Notes: generated by a model not told the origin, from the letters alone. DNA of 64,000 nucleotides from Paracoccus sp. IB05 (GCF_016405985.1 NZ_JAEFCF010000006.1:62001-126000), one strand, 5' to 3'; positions 25,015 through 33,580 are shown, numbered from the stretch's first letter. A program made the numbers and translations.

Positions 25015-26643
25015 TCACCCCATCCGCGCGAAAGTATCCGCCCGCGACAATGCCCAGGCCTCGGCAAAAGCCGGTGCCGATCGCGGATCCGCCAGCAATT
25101 GCCCCGGTGCCAGCTGGTCATAAAGCTCGGCAAAGGACCGCACCCGATCCGCATCGGCGCGGCGCAGGAAATGATGTGGCCGCAATTCCGACGGATGCGA
25201 CAGCCCCGCCGCGCCGACCAGCTCTGCCAGCGCATGCAATGTGCCGCGCTGGAACGAGGTCACCCGCGCGGCCTTATCCGGCACCACAATCGCCCGCGCC
25301 CGCGCCGGATCCTGGGTCGCCACCCCGGTCGGGCAGGCGCCGGTATGGCAGCTCTGGGCCTGGATACAGCCGACCGCAAACATGAAACCGCGCGCCGCAT
25401 TGCACCAGTCGGCCCCAAGCGCCATCACCCGCGCCATATCAAAGGCCGAGACGATCTTGCCGCTCGCCCCCAGCCGGACCCGATCCCTCAGCCCCACCCC
25501 CAAAAGCGCATTATGGGCGAAACTCAGCCCGTCGCGCAAAGGCGTCCCGATATGGTCCATGAATTCCATCGGAGCGGCCCCCGTGCCGCCCTCTTTGCCG
25601 TCGATCACGATGAAATCAGGGGTGATACCGGTCTCCAGCATCGCCTTGCAGATCGCCATGAATTCCCAGCGATGCCCGATACAAAGCTTGAACCCTGCCG
25701 GCTTCCCCCCCGAGAGCTCGCGCAGTCTGGCGACAAACTCCAGCAGCCCCACCGGTGTCGAAAAGGCCGAATGCGAGGGCGGCGAGATACAATCCTGCCC
25801 CATCGGAATATGACGGATCGCGGCGATCTCGGGAGTGATCTTCGCAGCCGGCAACATACCGCCGTGACCGGGCTTGGCGCCCTGGCTCAGCTTCAGCTCA
25901 ACCATCCGGATCTGCGGATCAGAGGCGCCTTCGGCAAAGCGCACCGGGTCGAAAGCGCCATCGCCGCCGCGCGCCCCGAAATAGCCGGAGCCGAGCTCCC
26001 ACACGAGATCGCCGCCATTCTCGCGGTGATAGGGCGACACGCCACCCTCACCGGTATCATGGTAAAACCCGCCCGCCTTCGCGCCTTTGTTCAGCGCGAG
26101 GATCGCGTTTGACGACAAAGAGCCATAGCTCATCGCCGAGATGTTCAACAGGCTGGCCGAATATGGTTTCGCACAGCTGCCGCCGATCAGAACCCGCAAT
26201 TCCTCATGCGTGACAGGGGGTTTTGGCGCCACCGAATGATGCAGCCATTCATATTGTTCTTTATAAACATCGTATTGCGTGCCGAAAGGCCGGGTCTCCA
26301 GCTCTTTCTTGGCGCGCTGGTAGACGATGGCGCGCTTGTCACGGGCAAAGGGCGTGCCGTCCTTGTCATCCTCGAAGAAATACTGCCGGATCTCGGGCCG
26401 GATCCCCTCGAACAAAAAGCGCAGCCGCGCGGCCACGGGATAATTGCGCAAGACCGCATGGCGCTTTTGGGTGATGTCGCGCAGCCCCAGCAGAACAAGG
26501 GTCAGCGCCACGCCCGCCAGCAGCAGAAACATCCAGCGCCAGGACGGGATCAGCAAGGACAGCCCGATAAGCGGCAGGAAGAGGATCGCGGGCCAGGTCA
26601 GCAGGGCATAGCGAACCTGAAACAGGGCAGGACTGACGTTCAT
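25015..26643 (-). CDS. FMN-binding glutamate synthase family protein
   Basis: 542 residues from ATG 26643 (MNVSPALFQVRYALL), which has CGGAG upstream; upstream in-frame codons are probably untranslated. Two N-terminal membrane helices (FLPLIGLSLLIP, WMFLLLAGVALTLVLLGL) precede a glutamate-synthase-type FMN barrel: ISAMSYGSLSSNAILALNKG, KLSQGAKPGHGGMLPAAKI, DGKEGGTGAAPMEFMDHIG. The Cys cluster CIQAQSCHTGACPTGVAT resembles the 3Fe-4S site. It lacks the glutaminase domain, so it is not a full GOGAT. Such stand-alone, membrane-anchored members have no settled reaction. Confidence 0.88.
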   Translation of the reverse strand: MNVSPALFQVRYALLTWPAILFLPLIGLSLLIPSWRWMFLLLAGVALTLVLLGLRDITQKRHAVLRNYPVAARLRFLFEGIRPEIRQYFFEDDKDGTPFARDKRAIVYQRAKKELETRPFGTQYDVYKEQYEWLHHSVAPKPPVTHEELRVLIGGSCAKPYSASLLNISAMSYGSLSSNAILALNKGAKAGGFYHDTGEGGVSPYHRENGGDLVWELGSGYFGARGGDGAFDPVRFAEGASDPQIRMVELKLSQGAKPGHGGMLPAAKITPEIAAIRHIPMGQDCISPPSHSAFSTPVGLLEFVARLRELSGGKPAGFKLCIGHRWEFMAICKAMLETGITPDFIVIDGKEGGTGAAPMEFMDHIGTPLRDGLSFAHNALLGVGLRDRVRLGASGKIVSAFDMARVMALGADWCNAARGFMFAVGCIQAQSCHTGACPTGVATQDPARARAIVVPDKAARVTSFQRGTLHALAELVGAAGLSHPSELRPHHFLRRADADRVRSFAELYDQLAPGQLLADPRSAPAFAEAWALSRADTFARMG

Positions 26644-26725
26644 CGCTGGCTCCGAAAGCGTAACTGCCGCAGCATTAGCCACGGATTTTGACATAGGGTT
26701 AACAGAACAACCGTGCGGTACCGGT

Positions 26726-27391
26726 TCAGAACGGCACCGGGGCCGCGAAATCCATCCATGCGCCGGTCGCCGGATGGTGCAGGCCCAGCGTTTCGGCATG
26801 CAGCATCAGGCGCGGGGCCTCGCGGGCGGGGCCGGCGGCATAGATCGGGTCGCCGAGAATCGGATGGCCCAGCTCCAGCATATGTACCCTGAGCTGATGG
26901 CTGCGCCCGGTCCGGGGCCAGAGCCGCATCCGCGTCTCGCCGGGGGCGCGGGCCACCACTTCCCAGTCGGTCTGGGCGGGACGGCCCTCCGCGTGATTGA
27001 CCATCTGGCGCGGCCGGTTCGGCCAATCGGCCGAAAGCGGCAGGTCGATATGGCCGGCCTCGCCGTCAACCTCGCCATAAACCCTTGCGATATATGACTT
27101 CTTCGCACGGCGCTTTTCGAATTCCTGGCCCAGAAACCCCTGGGCGATCCTGGTGCGCGCAAAAATCATCACGCCCGATGTATCGCAATCCAGACGGTGC
27201 ACCAGCAGGGCATCCCAATATTCCGCCTGCAGCCGCGAGACGAGGCAATCCTCGCGCCCGGCAAGCTTGCCGGGCACTGATAAAAGCCCCGCCGGCTTAT
27301 CAACGACCAGGATCTGCCGGTCCTCATAAAGAACCGACAGCGCCACATCCGGCGGATCATAGACGAAATCGGGAAGGGTGGAGGCGGTCAC
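26726..27391 (-). CDS. rluA: RluA-family pseudouridine synthase
   Basis: 221 residues, short enough to lack an S4 domain, as in RluA. The sequence has YEDRQILVVDKPAGLLSVPG, the catalytic motif VHRLDCDTSGVMIFA with the active Asp, RAKKSYIARVYG, and the end GRSHQLRVHMLELGHPILGDPIY. RluA isomerises U746 of 23S rRNA and U32 of some tRNAs; that specificity is inferred from length and similarity. Its stop codon is 82 bp before the start of the glutamate-synthase-like gene on the same strand. It follows the methyltransferase gene, with a 4-bp overlap. Confidence 0.88.
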   Translation of the reverse strand: MTASTLPDFVYDPPDVALSVLYEDRQILVVDKPAGLLSVPGKLAGREDCLVSRLQAEYWDALLVHRLDCDTSGVMIFARTRIAQGFLGQEFEKRRAKKSYIARVYGEVDGEAGHIDLPLSADWPNRPRQMVNHAEGRPAQTDWEVVARAPGETRMRLWPRTGRSHQLRVHMLELGHPILGDPIYAAGPAREAPRLMLHAETLGLHHPATGAWMDFAAPVPF

Positions 27392-28299
27392 AGGATCTCG
27401 TGCCCCGCCGCGCGCAGGGCCCCGGCCAGGTGGCGGATATGGGCGGGGCCGACCTCGCAGCAGCCGCCGACGATGGTGGCGCCCTGCCCGATCCAGTCCA
27501 GCGCGAAAGCCGCGTATTTCTCCGGGCTCAGATCATGCCGATGGGTCAGTTCTTTCACCGTCGGCGCGTTCTTCAGGAAATTCCCGGAAATATGTGTAAA
27601 GCCATTGGCATAGGCGCCAAAGGGCAGGCCGAAACCCCGGATCACATCCATCGCAGCCCCCATCGCCTCGGGGACAGAGCAATTCGCCAGCACCGCCGCC
27701 GGGCGGTATTTCGCAACCAGCGCCGCCAGATCTGCAACCGCCTCGCCCGAGCGCAGCCTCGCCCCGTCATGATCGTCGACCGAAACCGCGAGCCAGACCG
27801 GGATCCCGCCCTCTGCTGCCCCTCCCTCTGCTGCTCCGGCCAAAGCGCCTTCGGCGAGGCCCAGCGAAGACATCGTCTCCAGCAGGATCACATCACAATA
27901 GGGCGCCAGCAGCCGCACCTTTTCCGCATAGGCGGCGCGCGACTCTGCCAGCGGCGGCGTCAGATCGGGGCGATAGCTCGCGCCAAGCGGCCCCATTGAC
28001 CCCGCGATCATGCCGCGCCCGGCCTCGGCGCAGGCCTCATGCGCTTCGGACAAAGCGCGGGCATGCAGCGCCTGGAACCAGGGCTCCAGCCCAAAACCCT
28101 GCAGCCGGTCGCGCAGTACCGAATAGGTATTGGTGGTCGCAACCGAAGCCCCCGCCGCGAAGTAATCCGCATGGATCTCTTTCACGAGCCCCGGATGGTC
28201 GATCATCACCCGCGTCGCCCAGAGCGGCGTCGGCTCATCCCCCGACCGCGCGATCAGCTCCTGGCCCATACCGCCATCCAGCAGCGTGATCTCAGCCAT
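27388..28299 (-). CDS. Homocysteine S-methyltransferase family protein
   Basis: 303 residues from ATG 28299 (MAEITLLDGGMGQELIAR). The family transfers methyl groups from S-methylmethionine or related donors to homocysteine through a zinc-thiolate. Zinc ligands are visible: ANCS in the middle and GGCCEVGP near the C-terminus. Other landmarks are TNTYSVLRDRLQ, IAGSMGPLGASYRPD and YCDVILLETMSSL. A short Ala/Gly-rich repeat, ALAGAAEGGAAEGG, lies in a loop. The stop overlaps the RluA start and the start overlaps the GFA gene. An in-frame upstream start (28347) is less likely. Confidence 0.88.
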   Translation of the reverse strand: MAEITLLDGGMGQELIARSGDEPTPLWATRVMIDHPGLVKEIHADYFAAGASVATTNTYSVLRDRLQGFGLEPWFQALHARALSEAHEACAEAGRGMIAGSMGPLGASYRPDLTPPLAESRAAYAEKVRLLAPYCDVILLETMSSLGLAEGALAGAAEGGAAEGGIPVWLAVSVDDHDGARLRSGEAVADLAALVAKYRPAAVLANCSVPEAMGAAMDVIRGFGLPFGAYANGFTHISGNFLKNAPTVKELTHRHDLSPEKYAAFALDWIGQGATIVGGCCEVGPAHIRHLAGALRAAGHEIL

Positions 28300-29074
28300 C
28301 GTCCAGGGCCCCTTCATCCCAGACCTGCCATTGCGGCAGGTTGTCATCGAGCGTGTAGTAATCGCCCGCCTCAGCCATGAAAATATGTCCGGTCAACCGG
28401 CCGCCGGTGGGGCGGTCAAAGGCGCCTGCCTCCATCGAAAAGCTGCCATCTTTGGCGCGAAACCACAGCGAAGAGCCACATTTCGCACAAAAACCACGCC
28501 GCCCGCCGCCCGGGGTCGCATATTCGCGGGTCTCACGCGCGGTCCAGGTCACGCTGTCTTCTGCGGCCCAGAAACTGGCGGAGTAATGGCCCGAAAGCTT
28601 GCGGCACTGGCCGCAATGGCAGGCACCGACATCCCCCATCGGGCCCGCAACACGGAATGCATTCGCGCCGCAAAGACAGGATCCGTGCAATTCCTCTGCC
28701 GGTTGCGACGCGCAGGGCGGGCCCTCCGGCTCGTAATAATCGCCGCGATCTTCCTTATGAATATGGGCGATGGTCTTCAGCCCGGTCGGCCCGTCAAGTG
28801 CCCCGGCGGCAAAAGAGATCCGCGCTTCGCCCTCGGGTTTCCAGAACAGGCTGGCACCGCAATCCCGGCAAAACCCGCGCTCCGCCGAAGGCGAGGAGCG
28901 ATACCAGTCCAGGCCGCGATCTTCGATCAGGTGAAAACGTTCCAGCGGCACCGAGCTTGCCGACCAGTAATGGCCCGAGGTCTTGCGGCACTGGCTGCAA
29001 TGGCAGGCGACGACCTCGCGCAGCGGAGGATCGGCCTCGAACACCACAGAGCCGCAGTGACAGGATCCACGCAT
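28292..29074 (-). CDS. Tandem-domain GFA (glutathione-dependent formaldehyde-activating-like) protein
   Basis: 260 residues formed by two consecutive GFA/CENP-V domains. Domain 1 (about 1-110) has SCHCGS, ACHCSQCRKTSGHYW and FCRDCGASLFW. Domain 2 (about 130-245) repeats it with SCLCGA, ACHCGQCRKLSGHYS and FCAKCGSSLWF. Each domain can bind two zincs through its cysteines. Typical GFA proteins are single-domain, about 110-160 residues. Function in this class is mostly unproven; S-hydroxymethylglutathione formation was proposed for the founder. It is coupled to its neighbours by short overlaps. Confidence 0.9.
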   Translation of the reverse strand: MRGSCHCGSVVFEADPPLREVVACHCSQCRKTSGHYWSASSVPLERFHLIEDRGLDWYRSSPSAERGFCRDCGASLFWKPEGEARISFAAGALDGPTGLKTIAHIHKEDRGDYYEPEGPPCASQPAEELHGSCLCGANAFRVAGPMGDVGACHCGQCRKLSGHYSASFWAAEDSVTWTARETREYATPGGGRRGFCAKCGSSLWFRAKDGSFSMEAGAFDRPTGGRLTGHIFMAEAGDYYTLDDNLPQWQVWDEGALDDG

Positions 29075-29526
29075 TATTCCGCCCTTTCAAAGACTTGCGC
29101 CAAAAGCGGGATCAGCCAGTCTTCATCAGCCTGCGTAAAGGCCGCGGGGGTGTTGCTGTCGAGATCCAGCACGCCAAGAAGCCGCCCTGCCCCGTTGCGG
29201 ACCGGGATCACCAGCTCCGACCGGGTCGAGGAGGCGCAGGCTATGTGATCCGGGAAAGCATCGACATCGGGAACATTCTGCACCTCGCCCGTGCGCGCCG
29301 CCGCCCCGCAAACGCCGCGCGAAAACGGGATCACAAGGCAGCCATGGCCGCCCTGATAGGGGCCGATCTTCAACAGCTCCGGCGCAGTAACACGGTAGAA
29401 ACCAGTCCAATCTGACAGCGGATGGCGGGCATGGATCTCGCAGGCCAGCGTCGCCATCAGTGCCACGCTGTCCGTCTCCCCATGGGTCAGAGCGAGGATG
29501 TCTTTCGTCGCGGTCTCGTAATCCAT
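29074..29526 (-). CDS. msrC: Free methionine-(R)-sulfoxide reductase (GAF domain)
   Basis: 150 residues, one GAF domain. The motif block GCLVIPFSRGVCGAAARTGE and then VPDVDAFPDHIACASSTRSE carries the three conserved cysteines (63, 73, 97) of fRMsr enzymes. These reduce free Met-R-sulfoxide with thioredoxin in the cytosol. It lies between the double GFA gene and the gamma-glutamyltransferase gene, abutting both. The whole minus-strand group from ggt to the RluA gene is so tightly spaced that it is likely one operon with a thiol/methionine theme. Confidence 0.92.
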   Translation of the reverse strand: MDYETATKDILALTHGETDSVALMATLACEIHARHPLSDWTGFYRVTAPELLKIGPYQGGHGCLVIPFSRGVCGAAARTGEVQNVPDVDAFPDHIACASSTRSELVIPVRNGAGRLLGVLDLDSNTPAAFTQADEDWLIPLLAQVFERAE

Positions 29527-29527
29527 C

Positions 29528-31111
29528 TCAATACCCCAAAGCGCAGCCGTCTTTGCGCGGATCCGACCCGCCGGTCAGCACACCATTCTCGCCAATCACA
29601 ATGGCCTGGGCGCCGCCCAGAGGTTGTTCAGGCGCGACGATACTATGCCCCAGTTCCGCCAGCCGCGCGCGGGTGGCGTCGGAATAGCCGCGCTCGACCT
29701 CCAGCCCGCCCGGCCCTGCGAAAAGGCGCGGCGCGTCGATCGCCTGCTGCAGCTCCATTCCATAGTCGCTGAGATTTGTGATGAGGCGGGCATGGCCGGT
29801 CGGCTGATAGGCACCGCCCATCACACCGAAAGGCATGGTCACGCGCCCCGCGCGGCGCAGCATGCCGGGGATGATCGTATGCATCGGCCGTTTGCCCGGC
29901 CCGGCTTCGTTCGGATGACCAAGGGTCAGGCTGAAACCCGCGCCCCGGTTCTGGAAGTTGATCCCGAATTTCTGCGAGGCCAGTCCCGAGCCAAAGCCCC
30001 AGAAAATCGAGTAAATCAGCGAGATCGCCATCCGGTCGCGATCCACCACCGAGAGGCAGATCGTATCGCGATGCACCGCTTCCGACAGGCGCACAGGATC
30101 AGCCATGGCGCGGTTCGGGTCGATCAGCGCGGCCAGACGCGCGGCGGTGTCATCGCCGAGGAAGGTGGCAAGCCGTGCCGGATCCATATGCCCGGGATCG
30201 GCGATAAAGCGGTTCCTTGCATCATAGGCAAGCTTGGCCGCTTCGGCCTCGATATGCGCGCGCGCGGGCCCGAGCGGGTCCATTGCGGCGAGATCGAAAT
30301 GCGACAGGATCTTCAGAAGCAGGATCGCCGTCGCGCCCTGGCCATTGGGCGGATGTTCGAGCAATTCAATGCCGGAATACAGGCCTGCGACCGGCTCGCC
30401 CCAGGTTGCGCTGGTCGCGGCAAGGTCTGCCTCGGTATGGCTGCCGCCAAGCGCCTTCAGCGAGGCGATCATATCCTCTGCGACCTCGCCCTCATAGAAC
30501 CCGGCGCGGCCTTCACGGGCGATGCGGCGCATGACTTCGGCCTGGCCGGGGGCGCGGAAGATCTGGCCGGGGCGCGGGGCGCGGCCATCGAGGCTGTAGA
30601 ATTTCAGCGCATCGCCCTGGAGGATATTGATATCATCCGCCCAGTCAAACGCGGCGCGGGCGGCGACAGGGATACCATCCTCTGCGTAACCGATTGCGGG
30701 GGCGAGGATTTCTTCCAGAGACAGGCGACCATGCGCGGCATGCAGCCGGCAAAGCGCATCGACGCCTCCTGGCAGCGTGACGGGTTCGATCCCATGGGTC
30801 GGAACGGTCTCATGCCCTGCCGCCCGCAACTTCTCGGCGGAGTATCCTGCCGGCGCGCGGCCCGATCCGTTCAATGCCAGCACGTCTTCCTGGCCGGCGG
30901 GCTTGAGCAGGATGAAAGCATCGCCGCCAAGGCCGCACATCTGCGGCTCGGCGATATTTTGCACCATGGCGGCCGCGATGGCGGCATCGACCGCATTGCC
31001 GCCGGCCTGCAGGATTGCGATGGCGGTTTGCGAGGCCAGCGGATGCGACGTCGCCGCCATGCCGTTCAAAGCCATGACTTCCGAGCGGCCGGGTGTTTCA
31101 AAATCGCGCAT
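29528..31111 (-). CDS. Gamma-glutamyltransferase family protein
   Basis: 527 residues. Ntn-hydrolase family that hydrolyses or transfers gamma-glutamyl groups such as those of glutathione. The N-terminal block MAATSHPLASQTAIAILQAG, GGNAVDAAIAAAMVQNI and MCGLGGDAFILL is canonical. The autoprocessing/nucleophile threonine is in HRDTICLSVVD (about residue 348), followed by SIFWGFGSGL. There is no visible signal peptide, unlike the periplasmic E. coli enzyme, so a cytosolic (YwrD-like) member is likely. It heads the minus-strand thiol/methionine gene group. Confidence 0.9.
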   Translation of the reverse strand: MRDFETPGRSEVMALNGMAATSHPLASQTAIAILQAGGNAVDAAIAAAMVQNIAEPQMCGLGGDAFILLKPAGQEDVLALNGSGRAPAGYSAEKLRAAGHETVPTHGIEPVTLPGGVDALCRLHAAHGRLSLEEILAPAIGYAEDGIPVAARAAFDWADDINILQGDALKFYSLDGRAPRPGQIFRAPGQAEVMRRIAREGRAGFYEGEVAEDMIASLKALGGSHTEADLAATSATWGEPVAGLYSGIELLEHPPNGQGATAILLLKILSHFDLAAMDPLGPARAHIEAEAAKLAYDARNRFIADPGHMDPARLATFLGDDTAARLAALIDPNRAMADPVRLSEAVHRDTICLSVVDRDRMAISLIYSIFWGFGSGLASQKFGINFQNRGAGFSLTLGHPNEAGPGKRPMHTIIPGMLRRAGRVTMPFGVMGGAYQPTGHARLITNLSDYGMELQQAIDAPRLFAGPGGLEVERGYSDATRARLAELGHSIVAPEQPLGGAQAIVIGENGVLTGGSDPRKDGCALGY

Positions 31112-31144
31112 AGTTCCCCTCGTAACCTGCTGTCAGCCTGGTGT

Positions 31145-31181
31145 CTCCGGCTTCCCGGGCTTTAAAGCCCTGTTTCCGGAG
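31145..31181. promoter_or_regulatory. Hairpin upstream of the gamma-glutamyltransferase gene
   Basis: CTCCGG (31145-31150) pairs with CCGGAG (31176-31181), with an inner perfect palindrome GGGCTTTAAAGCCC (31157-31170). It lies 34-70 bp upstream of the minus-strand gene start and could be a leader hairpin or protein site. Confidence 0.5.
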
Positions 31182-31259
31182 TTATGGCTGGCGGCACGGT
31201 GCCACAGCGATCCCGCCGGGGCCAGAGCTGAGGCCGGACACTGCTGCCCCTGAGCCGAA

Positions 31260-31490
31260 TTTAGGCGAGGACCGCAGCAAAGCCAATCCGCTCAAAGGGC
31301 CGAATTGCGGGGGATGCAAGCGGCGACGGCGGAGGAACAGCGTAAGTGGTGAGCTGCATGAGAAGATTGAACCCCGGTGCCGGAACTGGGTGGGGGCTGT
31401 TGATCCCGGCACCAGGGTGAAGCCTTATGCAGCTACACCTCAATCTATGGGTGCAAGCCCTGGCAGTTTTAGGGGGAAATTACGGCCAAA
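31260..31490. ncRNA. Candidate structured RNA or intron-like remnant, unidentified
   Basis: Gene-free stretch between ggt and rsbW. An outer stem AGCTGCAT/ATGCAGCT (31352-31359, 31427-31434) encloses a 13-bp stem with one mismatch, arms 31371-31383 and 31406-31418 (ACCCCGGTGCCGG/CCGGCACCAGGGT), leaving a 22-nt loop. Downstream lies CTATGGGTGCAAGCCCTGG. The nested fold and absence of a coding frame suggest RNA structure. The text reminded me of group II intron domain I, but no domain V was found. It is not recognised as tRNA, tmRNA, SRP RNA or RNase P RNA. The strand is undetermined. Confidence 0.35.
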
Positions 31491-31536
31491 CCGCGTCATT
31501 TTCACCCAAACCAAAACAATGCCCCCCTCAATGCCC

Positions 31537-32001
31537 CTATTGTTCGCAGGTCATGGTGACATCCAGACGGTTGGTTCTTCCCCGCCTGGCATAGGCGATC
31601 TCGCTGGCAAGGGCGCGAATCAAGAACCAGCCAAAGCCCCCCTCCGGCAGGCAGGCCGCATCGGGGAGAGTGCCTGCGGGTAAGTGGCCACCGGGCATCG
31701 CCTCCCCCTCGTCCTCGATCACGAGACACAGCCGACCACTCTCCATCCGCAAAAGCAGTCTGATTTCACCTTTGCCGCCGCGATAGGCGTGTTCGACGAT
31801 ATTGTTCAGCACCTCGGCCAACAGGATTTCGGCCCGGTCACGGTCATCGGCCCCAAGGCCGCGCAGCGGCGACGACCTTAACGCCCGATCCAGCCCGGCG
31901 CGCACCGACTCCGAATCGGCTGGCATCGTGACCAGGGCAAATCCCGCACCTCCGGAAGCTGAACAGCCCATGACCGATACAGCCCCGGTATCAGCCAGCA
32001 T
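31537..32001 (-). CDS. rsbW: RsbW-like serine-protein kinase / anti-sigma factor (HATPase)
   Basis: 154 residues from ATG 32001 (MLADTGAVSVMG); a TTG two codons upstream is the only alternative. The GHKL ATPase boxes are present: N box AEILLAEVLNNIVEHAY, G1 VIEDEGEAMPGG, G2 EGGFGWFLIRALA. In partner-switching systems RsbW phosphorylates its antagonist RsbV or binds a sigma factor. The gene overlaps rsbV by 11 bp, so the two are co-translated. No sigma factor or PP2C phosphatase lies beside them. Confidence 0.85.
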   Translation of the reverse strand: MLADTGAVSVMGCSASGGAGFALVTMPADSESVRAGLDRALRSSPLRGLGADDRDRAEILLAEVLNNIVEHAYRGGKGEIRLLLRMESGRLCLVIEDEGEAMPGGHLPAGTLPDAACLPEGGFGWFLIRALASEIAYARRGRTNRLDVTMTCEQ

Positions 32002-32326
32002 GCCCAAGGCCTCTGGCCAGATCGGGATGAATGGTGAAAATCGAATCCATCCGGGTCAGGCGAAAGACCTTTTCAACCGTGGGAGTCAGGCCGGCAAGTT
32101 CAAGCTTACGCTCTGGTGCGAGCAGTTTCATCACAGCGACGATCGCGCCAAGGCCCGAGGAATCAAGGAAATTCACCCGCGAGAGATCCATGATCACCCG
32201 TTTTTCGGGCCCGGGGATCAGATCGCGGATCCGTTCTTTGAAACCAATGGCGCCTGCGGCATCGATCCTGTCATGCCCGACCCGGATGATGCGGGCAGAG
32301 CCCTCAGTCTCTGCTTCGATGGACAT
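31991..32326 (-). CDS. rsbV: STAS-domain anti-sigma factor antagonist (RsbV-like)
   Basis: 111 residues from ATG 32326 (MSIEAETEGSARII), which has AGGAAGGG upstream. The STAS domain contains the phosphoacceptor motif NFLDSSGLGAIV, with Ser56 as the expected kinase target. Unphosphorylated RsbV would bind RsbW and free its partner. It is the first gene of a two-gene operon with rsbW. About 120 bp separates it from hspQ upstream, containing AACAACCGG and TTGATAAGAATTTT on the minus strand as possible promoter text. Confidence 0.87.
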   Translation of the reverse strand: MSIEAETEGSARIIRVGHDRIDAAGAIGFKERIRDLIPGPEKRVIMDLSRVNFLDSSGLGAIVAVMKLLAPERKLELAGLTPTVEKVFRLTRMDSIFTIHPDLARGLGHAG

Positions 32327-32447
32327 GGAGATCCCTTCCTGACGGCGTTCCTGCACAGGATGGGGCAAAATTCTTATCAACCTGTAAGCGGCTGCAGGAT
32401 TTTCGCAGACGGGCTTCTGCCGGTTGTTTTAACTGATCTGGCCCGGT

Positions 32448-32774
32448 TCAGTTCAGCTGGAACTGCAGCGGATAGCGCCCGTCCTCGAAATCACCAAAGA
32501 GATCGCAGAGATCGGGATGGCCCACCGGTTCGCCGGTATCATCCGGAATCAGGTTCTGTTCCGAGACATAGGCGACGTAATAGCTCTGATCATTCTCGGC
32601 GAGGAGATGGTAGAACGGCTGGTCCTTATCAGGCCGGCTTTCCTCGGGAATATTCTCATACCATTCATCGGTATTGGAGAACATCGCATCCACGTCGAAA
32701 ACCACACCGCGGAAGGTGTGTTTGCGGTGCATCAGCACCTGTCCGATATGATATTTGGCGTGTGTCTTAAGCAT
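32448..32774 (-). CDS. hspQ: Heat shock protein HspQ
   Basis: 108 residues, YccV-like fold. MLKTHAKYHIGQVLMHRKHT, FRGVVFDVDAMF, DQPFYHLLAEND and YYVAYVSEQNL match HspQ, a small heat-shock protein first described as binding hemimethylated DNA and later as a Lon specificity factor. It is encoded upstream of rsbV on the same strand, but a 120-bp gap suggests separate promoters. The co-location of a heat-shock gene with a partner-switching pair may reflect shared stress control. Confidence 0.9.
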   Translation of the reverse strand: MLKTHAKYHIGQVLMHRKHTFRGVVFDVDAMFSNTDEWYENIPEESRPDKDQPFYHLLAENDQSYYVAYVSEQNLIPDDTGEPVGHPDLCDLFGDFEDGRYPLQFQLN

Positions 32775-32995
32775 CAGTCACAGTCCCCCAAAAAGGTTCC
32801 TAACGCCGGGAGCGCGCCCTTGTCCACAAGTGAGACCGAATCAAAGGGAAACAGTCTGTGGAATGTATCCTCACAGTTCGCCTTAAACCCGCACGACTTT
32901 TGCTCGCGCAGAACTGAACAGAGGCCCCTGCCAACCGGTTCCCACCGGTTGCGGCTTGCGCTATAGTCGCAAAAAACAAGATGCACGAGGGGCAA

Positions 32996-33580
32996 ATGAG
33001 CAGGTTTCTCCGTGCGGCGCTGTTGCTTTTGTTGCTTGCCTCCTGCGGGGGCGGAAGAGCGAGCTTTACGGCGCCACGCGAACTCGACAATGCTTGCGCG
33101 ATCATCCGCGAGCGGCCGCAATATATGCGGGCGATGCAGGCTACCGAACGGAAATGGGGCATTCCGGTCCATGTGCAGATGGCCTCGATCCACCAGGAAT
33201 CGAAGTTCATCGGCAATGCGCAGACGCCGCATCGCTGGGCGCTCGGGGTGATTCCGATGGGGCGGCAAAGCACGGCCTATGGCTACAGCCAGGCGCTTAA
33301 CGGCACCTGGGAGGAATATCTCAAGGACCAGGGCGGGCGGCGCAAACGCGACGATATCCGCGACGCGACTGATTTCATGGGCTGGTATATGGACGGCTCG
33401 GCCCGCCGGCTTGGCATCTCCAAAACCGATGCTGAGAACCAGTATCTCGCCTATCACGAGGGCCGCACCGGCTTTTCGCGTCAAAGCTATCTGGCCAAGC
33501 CCTGGCTGGTCGAAGTGGCCAGAAAGGTCGGAAATCGGTCGGAAATGTATCGCACCCAGCTGGCGGATTGTCGCCGCTGA
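32996..33580 (+). CDS. SLT-domain lipoprotein (lytic transglycosylase-like)
   Basis: 194 residues from ATG 32996, with GAGGGG just upstream; the ATG at 32981 is less likely. The N-terminus is a lipoprotein signal (LRAALLLLLLASCGGG, lipobox LASC with modified Cys17). The rest resembles a compact SLT lysozyme-like domain: GIPVHVQMASIHQESKFIG with the likely catalytic glutamate, TAYGYSQALNGTWEEYL, then NQYLAYHEGRTGF. It probably works on peptidoglycan from the inner or outer membrane. The gene is single and ends at a strong bidirectional terminator. Confidence 0.83.
   Translation: MSRFLRAALLLLLLASCGGGRASFTAPRELDNACAIIRERPQYMRAMQATERKWGIPVHVQMASIHQESKFIGNAQTPHRWALGVIPMGRQSTAYGYSQALNGTWEEYLKDQGGRRKRDDIRDATDFMGWYMDGSARRLGISKTDAENQYLAYHEGRTGFSRQSYLAKPWLVEVARKVGNRSEMYRTQLADCRR

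Noticed and set aside
31260-31490. tRNA, tmRNA, SRP RNA, RNase P RNA or cobalamin riboswitch
   Set aside because: None of the hallmark conserved blocks (T-loop, tag codons, SRP tetraloop region, P4, B12 box) was found; kept only as an unidentified structured region.
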